Below are positions 7,303 through 14,569 of a stretch of DNA of 26,437 nucleotides, in pieces (the stretch's first letter is position 1; every line of letters starts with the position of its first letter). The notes under the pieces were generated by a model that worked only from the letters and a program-made list of their open reading frames with translations, was not told the origin of the DNA and made no database searches. Position numbers and translations under genes: made by a program. Origin of the DNA: Bacillota bacterium (GTDB lineage Bacteria; Bacillota; Clostridia; Peptostreptococcales; Anaerovoracaceae); NCBI GenBank assembly GCA_017523605.1, contig JAFWVZ010000051.1:1-26437 (forward strand), in the 5' to 3' direction.

Positions 7303-8520
7303 TCAGGCCTTTACTATGTTTACCAGTATCTCCACCATCTTTTCCATGGCGTCGGCGGATACGAATTCCTTAACGGAGTGGTAGTTCTCGCCGCCCGTGG
7401 AAAGGTTGGGACAAGGCAGTCCTTCGTAAGAAAGTCTTGCGCCGTCAGTACCTCCGCGTATGGGAACGGTAACAGGCTCTACGCCCGCGGCCTTCATGGC
7501 GTCCTCAGCCCTTCTTATGATGTGCATGACGGGAAGGATCTTCTCCTTCATGTTGTAATAACTGTCCTTAACTATGCATTCCGCCGTACCCTCGCCGTAT
7601 TTAGTGTTTATTCCGGCCTCGAGCTCCTTAAGCAGCTCCTTCTTGGCTGTGAACTTTGCCATGTCGTGGTCGCGGACGAGCATCTTTACTACTGCCGAAG
7701 TCTCGTCGCCGTTTATCTCCTGGATGTGGAAGAAGCCTTCGTAGCCTTCGGTCCTTGCGGGGATCTGGTCCTCCGGAAGCATGGACACGAACTCGGACGC
7801 GATAAGCACTGCGTTCTTCATCTTGTTCTTTGCGCTGCCCGGGTGGATGTTGAGGCCTTTTACCTTAAGCACCGCAGCTGCCGCGTTGAAATTCTCGTAC
7901 TCCAGCTCTCCCAGCGCGCCGCCGTCCACGGTGTAGGCAAACTCCGCCCCGAAGCCTTTTACGTCGAAGAGATCCGCGCCGCGGCCTACTTCTTCGTCCG
8001 GTGTGAATCCTACGGCTATGCGCGGATGCTTTATCTCCGGGTTATCCGCAAGATACTCGACGGCGCTTACTATCTCCGATAAGCCGGCCTTGTCGTCCGC
8101 GCCCAGGAGCGTTGTACCGTCCGTGATTATGAGCCTCTGACCGGCGTACTTATCCAGGAACGGGAAATCCTTAACTGCTATGGTACCGTTTCCCTGGTCT
8201 ATGTCGCCGCCTTCGTAGTTTATCAGCTTAGGCTTGATGCCCTCTCCCGGAGCGTCCGGGGATGTATCCATGTGGGATATAAGTCCTATGCAGGGAAGGT
8301 CCTCGCAGCCGGGGCTTGCCGGAAGGTAACCGTATACGTAGCAATTGCCGTCCAGTTTAACTCCGGACAGACCTATTGCCTTAAGCTCTTCTGCTACGTG
8401 CTTTGCCAGCTCGAACTGGCTCTTTGTCGACGGTATGTCCTCCATGTCGTATTCCGAGGCAGTGGGATACGACACATAATCCAGAAAACGGTCGATGACT
8501 TTGCCGGTGTAATAACTCAT
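7303..8520 (-). CDS. pepT: Peptidase T (tripeptide aminopeptidase), M20B family
   Basis: This enzyme removes the N-terminal residue from tripeptides in the cytoplasm with two zinc ions. The 405 residues equal the usual length of 405-410. His83 in ISHMDTSPDAPG, the DD at 142-143 in LLGADDKAGL, the DEEVGRG block and the C-terminal IRGGTDGARLSYEGLPCPNL with LSTGGENYHS are all classic PepT motifs. ATG 8520 has AAGGAG upstream. It lies between the YolD-like gene (36 bp) and the YgjP-like peptidase gene (63 bp). It may be read through from the DNA-repair genes, or have its own unseen promoter. Confidence 0.96.
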   Translation of the reverse strand: MSYYTGKVIDRFLDYVSYPTASEYDMEDIPSTKSQFELAKHVAEELKAIGLSGVKLDGNCYVYGYLPASPGCEDLPCIGLISHMDTSPDAPGEGIKPKLINYEGGDIDQGNGTIAVKDFPFLDKYAGQRLIITDGTTLLGADDKAGLSEIVSAVEYLADNPEIKHPRIAVGFTPDEEVGRGADLFDVKGFGAEFAYTVDGGALGELEYENFNAAAAVLKVKGLNIHPGSAKNKMKNAVLIASEFVSMLPEDQIPARTEGYEGFFHIQEINGDETSAVVKMLVRDHDMAKFTAKKELLKELEAGINTKYGEGTAECIVKDSYYNMKEKILPVMHIIRRAEDAMKAAGVEPVTVPIRGGTDGARLSYEGLPCPNLSTGGENYHSVKEFVSADAMEKMVEILVNIVKA

Positions 8521-8556
8521 TTTTAACTCCTTTTATTGCTGCGGCAGGCAGCGGGA

Positions 8557-8787
8557 CTACAGGTCCCCCTCCTGCCTGAATATGCCGTTGTCGTAGTCCT
8601 GAGCGTAAGTCTCGGTGGTACCGTCGAAGTTTACGGCAGCCTCGTCTATCTGCTCGTCGAATCCAGTAAGAGCCGCAAACGGAGAGAACTGCGCTGCCCT
8701 TCCCTCGCGGGACATGTGCGTGTGCTTTGCGGATCCGCGGTATTCCATGTCTATTATATCGCTGTAGAGCTCTCTGGCGGAAGCCAT
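8557..8787 (-). CDS. YolD-like small protein linked to Y-family polymerase
   Basis: The 76-residue protein contains the YolD-like pattern YSDIIDMEYRGS, HMSREGRAAQFSPFAALTGF. Small proteins of this kind are regularly encoded beside UvrX/YqjW-type Y-family polymerases in Bacillota, and here the gene follows such a polymerase by 37 bp. The role is not established, although linkage suggests an accessory in translesion synthesis or its control. ATG 8787 is preceded by GGAGGAAAC. The tail (residues 50-76) is acidic. Confidence 0.82.
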   Translation of the reverse strand: MASARELYSDIIDMEYRGSAKHTHMSREGRAAQFSPFAALTGFDEQIDEAAVNFDGTTETYAQDYDNGIFRQEGDL

Positions 8788-8824
8788 TTTGTTCTTGTTT
8801 CCTCCGTATCCGTTCTCCGGGGGC

Positions 8825-10336
8825 TCAGGCTTTGTGCCCTCCTACCTGCGCGTTCCTTTCCATTGCGGTAGCTGCTTCCTGAAGATCCATGCCCCTTACT
8901 ATGGCGTTCTTCCCGAAGCGTCCGCGTATCTTGAGCACCGCCTCCTGGCGCGCACGTTCTGTCTTGTCGTCCTTAAGCTTTTCTTCTTTCTGCTTAGGAT
9001 CTTCCGTAAGCGAGAAAAGATCCAGCTGCTGTTCCCCGGCCTCCAGCTCCACACGGCGTTCCGTGCGAACGTGGTTGGCGACCACGTACATGCGCCTTAC
9101 CAAAAGTTCTCTGTCCACTATCGAGTCGTAGAGCTCCGTTACCGCGTCCATCATGGCCTTGCCGGACGACGTGAAGCCTCCGGGGATGTTGATGGATCCG
9201 TGTGCGTCCTTAGGCGCAGTCCGTCCGTAGTAGTCCTTTTTCGTCTGCCCTTTAAAAGTGCTGTCCGTCCGCCCGGTAATGTTGGCCGTGTCGTAGCAGA
9301 CCGTAAGGACGATCTGGTCCGTAAGAACGCCTTTTCTTACAAGATCCAGGCTCAGCATGTCCGTCATCTCCCGGACTATGAGCCTTGCGTCCTCAAAACT
9401 GTAAGGTCTGGACAGCACCTGCCCGGAGCTGAGGCTGCGTTCTGAAGGACGGTATTTCTTTATGTCCGCTATGGTGCAGGGCTCGTATCCCCAGGCGTGG
9501 TCTATGAGCAGCTCCGCGTTTACCCCGAACATCTTGTACAGAAGGTCCTCGTTGCGGACCGAACACCTTGCAATGTCGCCCATGGTGTACATGCCGGCCG
9601 CAGCCAGTCTTTTGGCGTATCCGCGCCCCACCCGCCAGAAATCCGTTATGGGCCTGTGATCCCACAGAAGTTCCCTGTAGGAACGCTCGTTTAAAGACGC
9701 GACCCTTACTCCGTTCTCGTCCGGGGGCATATGTTTTGCAACGATGTCCATGGCGATCTTGCAGAGATAGAGGTTGGTGCCTATACCGGCCGTAGCCGTT
9801 ATGCCTGTCTCGTTAAGCACATCCCCTATCAGCCTTGCCGTAAACTGCTCCGCGGTAAGTCCGTAGAGCTTAAGATAGCTGGTGGCGTCTATGAATACCT
9901 CGTCCACGGAATAAACGTGCACGTCCTCCGCGGAAACGTGCCGCAGATAGATGTTGAATATCTCCGTGCTGACCCTCATGTATTCCGCCATCCTGGGTTT
10001 TGCTATTATGAAGTCCAGCTGCAGCGAAGGATCGCTCTTAAGCTCCGGATCCGAGAAGCTCTTTGCCGTAAATCTGCGGCCGGGCGCTCTGGTCCTTCTG
10101 TCCGCGTTTATCTCCTTCACCCTTTCCACGACTTCAAAAAGCCTTGCGCGTCCTGAAACGCCGTAGCTTTTCAGCGACGGTGTGACGGCAAGGCATATGG
10201 TCTTTTCCGTGCGGCTCTCATCCGCCACCACAAGGTTAGTGGTAAGAGGGTCCAGGCCTCTGGCGGCGCATTCCACCGAAGCGTAGAAAGACTTAAGATC
10301 TATTGCTATGTAGGTTTTCCCGGATGGACCGCTCAT
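8825..10336 (-). CDS. Y-family translesion DNA polymerase, UvrX/ImuB-like
   Basis: This enzyme copies damaged templates at stalled forks. The catalytic acidic residues are present: Asp13 in YIAIDLKSFYASVE and Asp145-Glu146 in VYSVDEVFID. Further markers are the ITATAGIGTNLYLCKIAMD palm/finger motif, the thumb helix-hairpin-helix region around residues 230-265 and a C-terminal QLDLF sliding-clamp peptide in a charged tail. At 503 residues it is longer than DinB (about 350-420) and fits the UvrX/UmuC-like clostridial group, not classic DinB. It starts 6 bp after thrH and precedes the YolD-like gene. The catalytic core looks intact, so it is unlikely to be a pure ImuB scaffold. A LexA box lies at the head of the run. 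Confidence 0.92.
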   Translation of the reverse strand: MSGPSGKTYIAIDLKSFYASVECAARGLDPLTTNLVVADESRTEKTICLAVTPSLKSYGVSGRARLFEVVERVKEINADRRTRAPGRRFTAKSFSDPELKSDPSLQLDFIIAKPRMAEYMRVSTEIFNIYLRHVSAEDVHVYSVDEVFIDATSYLKLYGLTAEQFTARLIGDVLNETGITATAGIGTNLYLCKIAMDIVAKHMPPDENGVRVASLNERSYRELLWDHRPITDFWRVGRGYAKRLAAAGMYTMGDIARCSVRNEDLLYKMFGVNAELLIDHAWGYEPCTIADIKKYRPSERSLSSGQVLSRPYSFEDARLIVREMTDMLSLDLVRKGVLTDQIVLTVCYDTANITGRTDSTFKGQTKKDYYGRTAPKDAHGSINIPGGFTSSGKAMMDAVTELYDSIVDRELLVRRMYVVANHVRTERRVELEAGEQQLDLFSLTEDPKQKEEKLKDDKTERARQEAVLKIRGRFGKNAIVRGMDLQEAATAMERNAQVGGHKA

Positions 10337-10342
10337 CGCAGT

Positions 10343-10948
10343 TTATCTGATGTTTTTCCTTATTGCTTCCAGCAGTTCTGCGTAGGTCTCAAGCGCCGGG
10401 ATCTGCGGATACTGAGCCTTTATTGTGTCCGTGCTTCTGAACAGGAATCCGGCGCTGCTGGCCTGTATCATTCCAAGGTCGTTGTAGCTGTCGCCGCTTG
10501 CGATGGTGCCAAGACCCACGGAATGCAGAGCGTTTACAGTAGCAAGCTTGGTGTCGCCTTCAACGCGCATTTTGAATCCTGTTATCTCGCCGTTTTCCGA
10601 CACTTCCAGACTGTTGCAGAATATCGTGGGTCTGCCCAGCTTCTCCATGAGCGGCATGGCGAACTCCTCGAAAGTATCGCTGATTATTATTACCTGTGCA
10701 AAGGAACGCAGCTCGTCCAGGAATTCCCTGGCGCCTTCCAGAGGCTCCATCTTGCGTATGACTTCCTGTATCTTGTCCAGTCCGTAGCCCTTTTCCTTAA
10801 GCAGGGCTATGCGCCACTTCATGAGCTTGTCGTAATCCGGCTCGTCGCGCGTGGTGCGCTTAAGTTCGGGAATTCCGCTGTTCTTAGCGAATTCTATCCA
10901 TATCTCCGGTACAAGTACGCCTTCCAGGTCTAAGCAAACTATCTTCAT
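10343..10948 (-). CDS. thrH: ThrH-type phosphoserine phosphatase / homoserine phosphotransferase
   Basis: This HAD-superfamily enzyme removes phosphate from phosphoserine and in studied relatives can pass it to homoserine, feeding threonine synthesis. The N terminus MKIVCLDLEGVLVPEIW carries Asp7 and Glu9 in the ThrH form of motif I (DLE instead of DxD); motif II is IIISDTFEEF and the final motif is SGDSYNDLGMI. The 201 residues match ThrH at about 205. The ATG at 10948 lies just after GGAGAGGA. It is flanked by a membrane protein (65 bp) and the Y-family polymerase (6 bp), an odd setting for an amino-acid enzyme. The serine deaminase 5 kb away is its only visible metabolic relative. Confidence 0.93.
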   Translation of the reverse strand: MKIVCLDLEGVLVPEIWIEFAKNSGIPELKRTTRDEPDYDKLMKWRIALLKEKGYGLDKIQEVIRKMEPLEGAREFLDELRSFAQVIIISDTFEEFAMPLMEKLGRPTIFCNSLEVSENGEITGFKMRVEGDTKLATVNALHSVGLGTIASGDSYNDLGMIQASSAGFLFRSTDTIKAQYPQIPALETYAELLEAIRKNIR

Positions 10949-11013
10949 GATCCTCTCCGTATTTCTAAGCTTTCGCTGTTATTGACTAATTGATTGCTGC
11001 CGATGTCTTATCC

Positions 11014-11718
11014 CTACCATTCGGTGGACGGCAGGATAATGTCGTCTTCGAACATCTCCCGTATGATGGCCTTTTCCTTATCCGGGGCAACAGGCTCGTC
11101 CGTAAATTCCCTCTGGAACCGGACCTTCATGCTGGCAAGCTGCGCGGCTTCGGTCCGGGCTTCCAGCAGATCCCTTCTGTCCAGGATTATGCAGTCCACA
11201 AGTTCCCACAGAAACAGCCAGAACAGTATCAGCACTGCCTCGCTTACGACTCTGACCGCGTTCGGGAAAAGCGTATTTACCAGCCAGACTATGCCGGCGA
11301 ACACTACCGCTCCTATGAACAGCATTATTATCTTGGTCTTGTTGCGCTCCAGCGCCATCTGGGTATCGCCCATCTTGAGCGCGTAGTAGTCCGCAATGGT
11401 CTCTTCTATGCAGTCCCTCTGCTTTTTGGTGAAAATGTGGTTGCAGATCTCCAGAACTATGGGATACTCCGTGGGAACGTAGTTGGCGTTCTCTTCCACG
11501 AACCTGGTGAAAGACCCGTTGAGCCATTCGTAGCCGTCCACGGAATATTTATCTATTATGTCGTAATAATCGTTTACGTTGCAGGATATGTAGGCAAGTC
11601 CGTTCTCCACGTAGAAGTCCTTTACGAACTTGTCCAGATCCACGCTTTTCCGCCTGAACTGCTTAAGGTTCTCCTTAAGCCTCCGGCTCTTTCTCTTCTT
11701 ACTGCTGTCGAACAGCAT
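11014..11718 (-). CDS. Hypothetical membrane protein with two central helices
   Basis: I do not recognise this 234-residue protein. It has a very basic N terminus (KKRKSRRLKENLKQFRRK), a soluble section to about 125, two membrane helices at about 130-150 and 158-178, and a charged C-terminal tail, so both ends are probably cytoplasmic. Between the helices only a short turn would be exposed. ATG 11718 is preceded by AGGAGAG. It follows rnmV by 25 bp and precedes thrH by 65 bp, probably in one transcript. The cytoplasmic section does not show a catalytic motif. Confidence 0.75.
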   Translation of the reverse strand: MLFDSSKKRKSRRLKENLKQFRRKSVDLDKFVKDFYVENGLAYISCNVNDYYDIIDKYSVDGYEWLNGSFTRFVEENANYVPTEYPIVLEICNHIFTKKQRDCIEETIADYYALKMGDTQMALERNKTKIIMLFIGAVVFAGIVWLVNTLFPNAVRVVSEAVLILFWLFLWELVDCIILDRRDLLEARTEAAQLASMKVRFQREFTDEPVAPDKEKAIIREMFEDDIILPSTEW

Positions 11719-11743
11719 TATGATCTCTCTCCTGTAAGTTGTT

Positions 11744-12346
11744 TTATGTTTCGGTATTGCCGGACCCGGGCTGACATGCGCCGCATGCCTTTTCCAGCTC
11801 GGAAAGACCTATTCCAAGGCGCCTGAGCCTTTTAAGGAATGCGCCCGCGTTGGCGTTTCCTATGCCCAGAGCTTCTCCTGCGGCCGCGCGCCTTTCCGCG
11901 CTTCCCTGCTGACCGGCAAGCCCCAGAGCCGCCATGTCGTCCGCGGTGACTTCCGTGTAAGGTGTTCCGTCTGCTTTGCGCTGCGGATCTCCTCCGTCCG
12001 GACTGTCCGCGGCCTTGCATCCCGCGGCTGTGAGCGCCTTTAGTATGTCTTCCGGCAGAGCGTTCTCAACGCCGGTATCTCCGTCTTTTTGCGCCTGACG
12101 TTCCGTAAGATACGCGTGCTTAGCGTCCGGAAACAGGGCTTCCAGCCTTTCGCGTATGCGCCTTCCGGCGTGGTCCGGATCCGTAAATATTACTATTCCG
12201 TTTCTTTTATAAGCGGCGTCTATGTTTTCCAGCGTCTTTTGGGTGATCCCGTAGCCGTGGGTGATTATGATGTCCGCTTCGACAGCCGCAAGCACCGCGG
12301 ACATGTCGTCGCGGCCTTCCACGACCACCGTTTCCTTAAGCTTCAT
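11744..12346 (-). CDS. rnmV: Ribonuclease M5 (Toprim domain)
   Basis: RNase M5 completes 5S rRNA maturation in Bacillota by cutting both strands of the precursor. The Toprim metal site is visible: Glu10 in VVVEGRDD and Asp56-Pro-Asp58 in FTDPDHAGRRIR, plus ITHGYGI and the VENALPEDI block. The Toprim part covers residues 1-100; the C-terminal part binds rRNA. At 200 residues it is a little long: a low-complexity charged stretch (about 112-155, with DSPDGGDPQRKADG) sits between the two. The gene starts directly after the Nudix stop (TAG then ATG), a clear sign of coupling. rnmV is often beside rsmA; that neighbour is not seen here. Confidence 0.9.
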   Translation of the reverse strand: MKLKETVVVEGRDDMSAVLAAVEADIIITHGYGITQKTLENIDAAYKRNGIVIFTDPDHAGRRIRERLEALFPDAKHAYLTERQAQKDGDTGVENALPEDILKALTAAGCKAADSPDGGDPQRKADGTPYTEVTADDMAALGLAGQQGSAERRAAAGEALGIGNANAGAFLKRLRRLGIGLSELEKACGACQPGSGNTET

Positions 12347-13012
12347 CTAGAGCCTTTCCTTCCACATTCCGGACACGAAATACATCATGGCCGCCCAGGT
12401 GAAGACAGAGAAATACACTCCTTCCCTGTCCGTGCATCTGCGCATCATCTCCTGTATCTCGTCCTTGCCGTAGACCACGTAATCCCCTATCATTTCTATG
12501 GATTCCGTGCCGCCGGAGTTGAACGTGAAGCCTTCCGGAAGATCCGCCACGGCGCAGGCCATGGCGTTGCATTCGTCCGTCATTCCGGGAGTGCTGAAGA
12601 ACAGCGGACTTATTACGAACAGTTTGTCGCTGTCCGAGAGACGAAGACCGGTCTCCTCTTCTATTTCCCTTCTGGCTGCGCAAAGGACGGGTTCCGGCTC
12701 GGAAAGATCTCTTTCGTCCAGAAGCCCCGCCGGAGGACTGAGCAGATACTGTCCTACCGGATAGCGGAATTCCTTGGTAAGGAGCAGCCCGTACTCGCCG
12801 CCCTTGTTCCTTACGATGACTACGCAGGTAACGGCGTCCGGCCTGAGCGCGCGGAACTCCTCGTCCGAGAGCACGGCTACGGTACCTTCCGCCTTACGTC
12901 TGGTGGCGCTGAAATAATGCTTGGTATTCTCGTACTGAAGGTCCAGAACGCTTAGATATTTATTATCCAGCAGGGTCTTTACCTGATCCTTTTCCAGTTT
13001 TGGCTTATCCAT
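12347..13012 (-). CDS. Nudix hydrolase, ADP-sugar pyrophosphatase-like
   Basis: This protein cleaves a nucleoside-diphosphate-linked substrate, plausibly ADP-ribose or a related ADP-sugar. Residues about 50-215 form the Nudix fold. The box is PAGLLDERDLSEPEPVLCAA followed by RREIEEETGL; the metal-binding REIEEETG part is canonical, while the stretch between the first Gly and the first Glu is about five residues longer than the usual Gly-x5-Glu. ATG 13012 begins 3 bp after rarA, and the stop directly abuts the rnmV ATG. Its 221 residues are somewhat above the usual 180-210. The genomic setting hints at removal of damage-related or signalling nucleotides, but this is inference. Confidence 0.88.
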   Translation of the reverse strand: MDKPKLEKDQVKTLLDNKYLSVLDLQYENTKHYFSATRRKAEGTVAVLSDEEFRALRPDAVTCVVIVRNKGGEYGLLLTKEFRYPVGQYLLSPPAGLLDERDLSEPEPVLCAARREIEEETGLRLSDSDKLFVISPLFFSTPGMTDECNAMACAVADLPEGFTFNSGGTESIEMIGDYVVYGKDEIQEMMRRCTDREGVYFSVFTWAAMMYFVSGMWKERL

Positions 13013-13015
13013 GGC

Positions 13016-14404
13016 TTATTTCTTCCCGTTTTTTCCGCCGCTGCCCTCTTCCACGTTCTGAGGCTTCTGAGGATACCCGTGAGCGGCCTTCCAGTCCTTG
13101 ATCTGCTTAAGCCTTTCCGCGTAGCGGGTCTCGAAGCCCTGATCCGTGGGCCTGTAATACTCGCGTCCCAGCAGCGTATCCGGCAGACACTGCATGTTGG
13201 TAAGCTTGTCCTTTGTATCGTGCGCGTACTGATAACCTTTTCCGTAGCCTTCCTCGCGCATCAGCTTTGTAACGCCGTTGCGGATGACCAGAGGCACGGG
13301 CTCGTCCAGCATCTCCAGCGCATCCCTTCTGGCTTCCATGTAGGCCACGTCCAGAGCGTTGGACTTGGGCGCCAGCGAATTGTATACGACGGCCTCCGTA
13401 AGGTGCACGTTGCACTCCGGGAAACCTATCAGATGGCATGCCTGGTACGCCGCCACGCATATCTCCAGAGCCCTTGGATCCGCCATTCCTATGTCCTCCG
13501 CGGCGAAACGCGTTACGCGCCTTGCAATGTACAGAGGATCCTCGCCGGCCTCCAGCATGCGGGCCAGCCAGTAGACCGCAGCGTCCGGGTCCGAATTGCG
13601 CATGGATTTATGGAGCGCAGAGATAAGATTGTAGTGCTCCTCCCCGCTCTTATCGTAGAGCAGCAGTTTTCTTGATATGCACTGCTGCATTACGTCGTCC
13701 GTTACGTTTATGGTGCCGTCCGAGTCCGCGTCCGAGTTGAGTATGACCATCTCCAAAGTGGAAAGAGCCGCCCTTGCGTCCCCGTTGGAGAACGCGGCAA
13801 TGGACTTTACCATATCCGGTGTTATGTTAATTTTTTCGTTTCCGAAGCCTCTCGGGTCCTTTATAGCCCTTTCAATGATGCCGGTGATGTCCTCTTCCGT
13901 AAGCTGTCTGAGCACGAACACCCTGCAGCGCGACAGAAGAGCGCCGTTTACCTCGAACGAGGGATTTTCCGTTGTGGCGCCTATGAGTATTATGCTTCCC
14001 CTCTCCACGAACGGCAGGAACGCGTCCTGCTGGGCCTTGTTGAAGCGGTGGATCTCATCCACGAACACTATCGTTTTGGTACCGAAGCGGCGGTTCTCCT
14101 CCGCCTGGGTCATTACGGTCTTTATCTCCTTTATGCCGCTTGTTACGGCGGAGAAGTTTATGAACTCCGACTTTGTGCTGCTTGCGATTATCCCGGCAAG
14201 CGTAGTTTTACCCACGCCGGGGGGCCCCCAGAAGATCATGGAGGTTATCTGATCCGATTCTATTAGCTTGCGCAGAAGCTTTCCGGGCCCTATGAGGTGG
14301 CTCTGCCCCGCAAACTCATCCAGAGTCTTGGGGCGCAGCCTGTCCGCGAGAGGACGGAAAGCCGTGCTGTCGAACATTGTAAACTGGTTCTTATCGGTCT
14401 TCAT
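13016..14404 (-). CDS. rarA: Replication-associated recombination protein A (RarA/MgsA), AAA+ ATPase
   Basis: RarA is a clamp-loader-like ATPase that acts at stalled replication forks. From the chosen ATG (462 residues) the protein reads MFDSTAFRPLADRLRPKTLD (residues 10-29), Walker A GPPGVGKTT at 60-68, Walker B VFVDEIHRF with D116-E117, sensor 1 IGATTENPSFE and the arginine-finger region ALLSRCRVF. The C-terminal tetramerisation region (ALHKSMRNSDPDAAVYWLARM and CLPD..LLGREYYRPT) is complete. The frame also opens at a TTG 18 bases upstream (14422), but neither start has a clear ribosome binding site, so ATG 14404 is preferred. A C-terminal Gly/Lys tail follows. It leads a run with a Y-family polymerase and is preceded by a LexA-type box. 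Confidence 0.94.
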   Translation of the reverse strand: MKTDKNQFTMFDSTAFRPLADRLRPKTLDEFAGQSHLIGPGKLLRKLIESDQITSMIFWGPPGVGKTTLAGIIASSTKSEFINFSAVTSGIKEIKTVMTQAEENRRFGTKTIVFVDEIHRFNKAQQDAFLPFVERGSIILIGATTENPSFEVNGALLSRCRVFVLRQLTEEDITGIIERAIKDPRGFGNEKINITPDMVKSIAAFSNGDARAALSTLEMVILNSDADSDGTINVTDDVMQQCISRKLLLYDKSGEEHYNLISALHKSMRNSDPDAAVYWLARMLEAGEDPLYIARRVTRFAAEDIGMADPRALEICVAAYQACHLIGFPECNVHLTEAVVYNSLAPKSNALDVAYMEARRDALEMLDEPVPLVIRNGVTKLMREEGYGKGYQYAHDTKDKLTNMQCLPDTLLGREYYRPTDQGFETRYAERLKQIKDWKAAHGYPQKPQNVEEGSGGKNGKK

Positions 14405-14448
14405 GTTTTGATCGTTTTCCAACTGCGGAATAAAATAACACCAGTATT

Positions 14449-14477
14449 ATATTACCACATTAATTAAAATAAATCAA
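14449..14477 (-). promoter_or_regulatory. Promoter of the rarA-led operon
   Basis: On the minus strand TTGATT (14477-14472) and TAATAT (14454-14449) are separated by exactly 17 bases. A TGG in front of TAATAT makes an extended -10. Transcription would start near 14442, about 38 bases before the rarA ATG. A LexA-type palindrome touches the -35. Confidence 0.65.
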
Positions 14478-14490
14478 GAACATTTGTTCT
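14477..14490. promoter_or_regulatory. LexA/DinR-type SOS box
   Basis: AGAACATTTGTTCT is an inverted repeat with 6-base arms and contains GAAC-N4-GTTC, the core of the Gram-positive LexA (DinR) consensus CGAACRNRYGTTYG. It abuts the -35 of the rarA promoter, where a bound repressor would block polymerase. The divergent hydantoinase-like promoter begins 13 bases further on. Confidence 0.65.
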
Positions 14491-14502
14491 GTTCCTCTTT
14501 GC

Positions 14503-14531
14503 TTCACAAACCGTTTTCGATAATGTATAAT
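14503..14531 (+). promoter_or_regulatory. Promoter of hydantoinase/oxoprolinase-like gene
   Basis: TTCACA (14503-14508) and TATAAT (14526-14531) lie 17 bases apart, one mismatch from full consensus. The start would be near 14538, giving a leader of about 32 bases with CGGAG before the ATG. Confidence 0.65.
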
Positions 14532-14569
14532 CATCCATTAGTGAATATCAGAAGACACGGAGCATTCTA

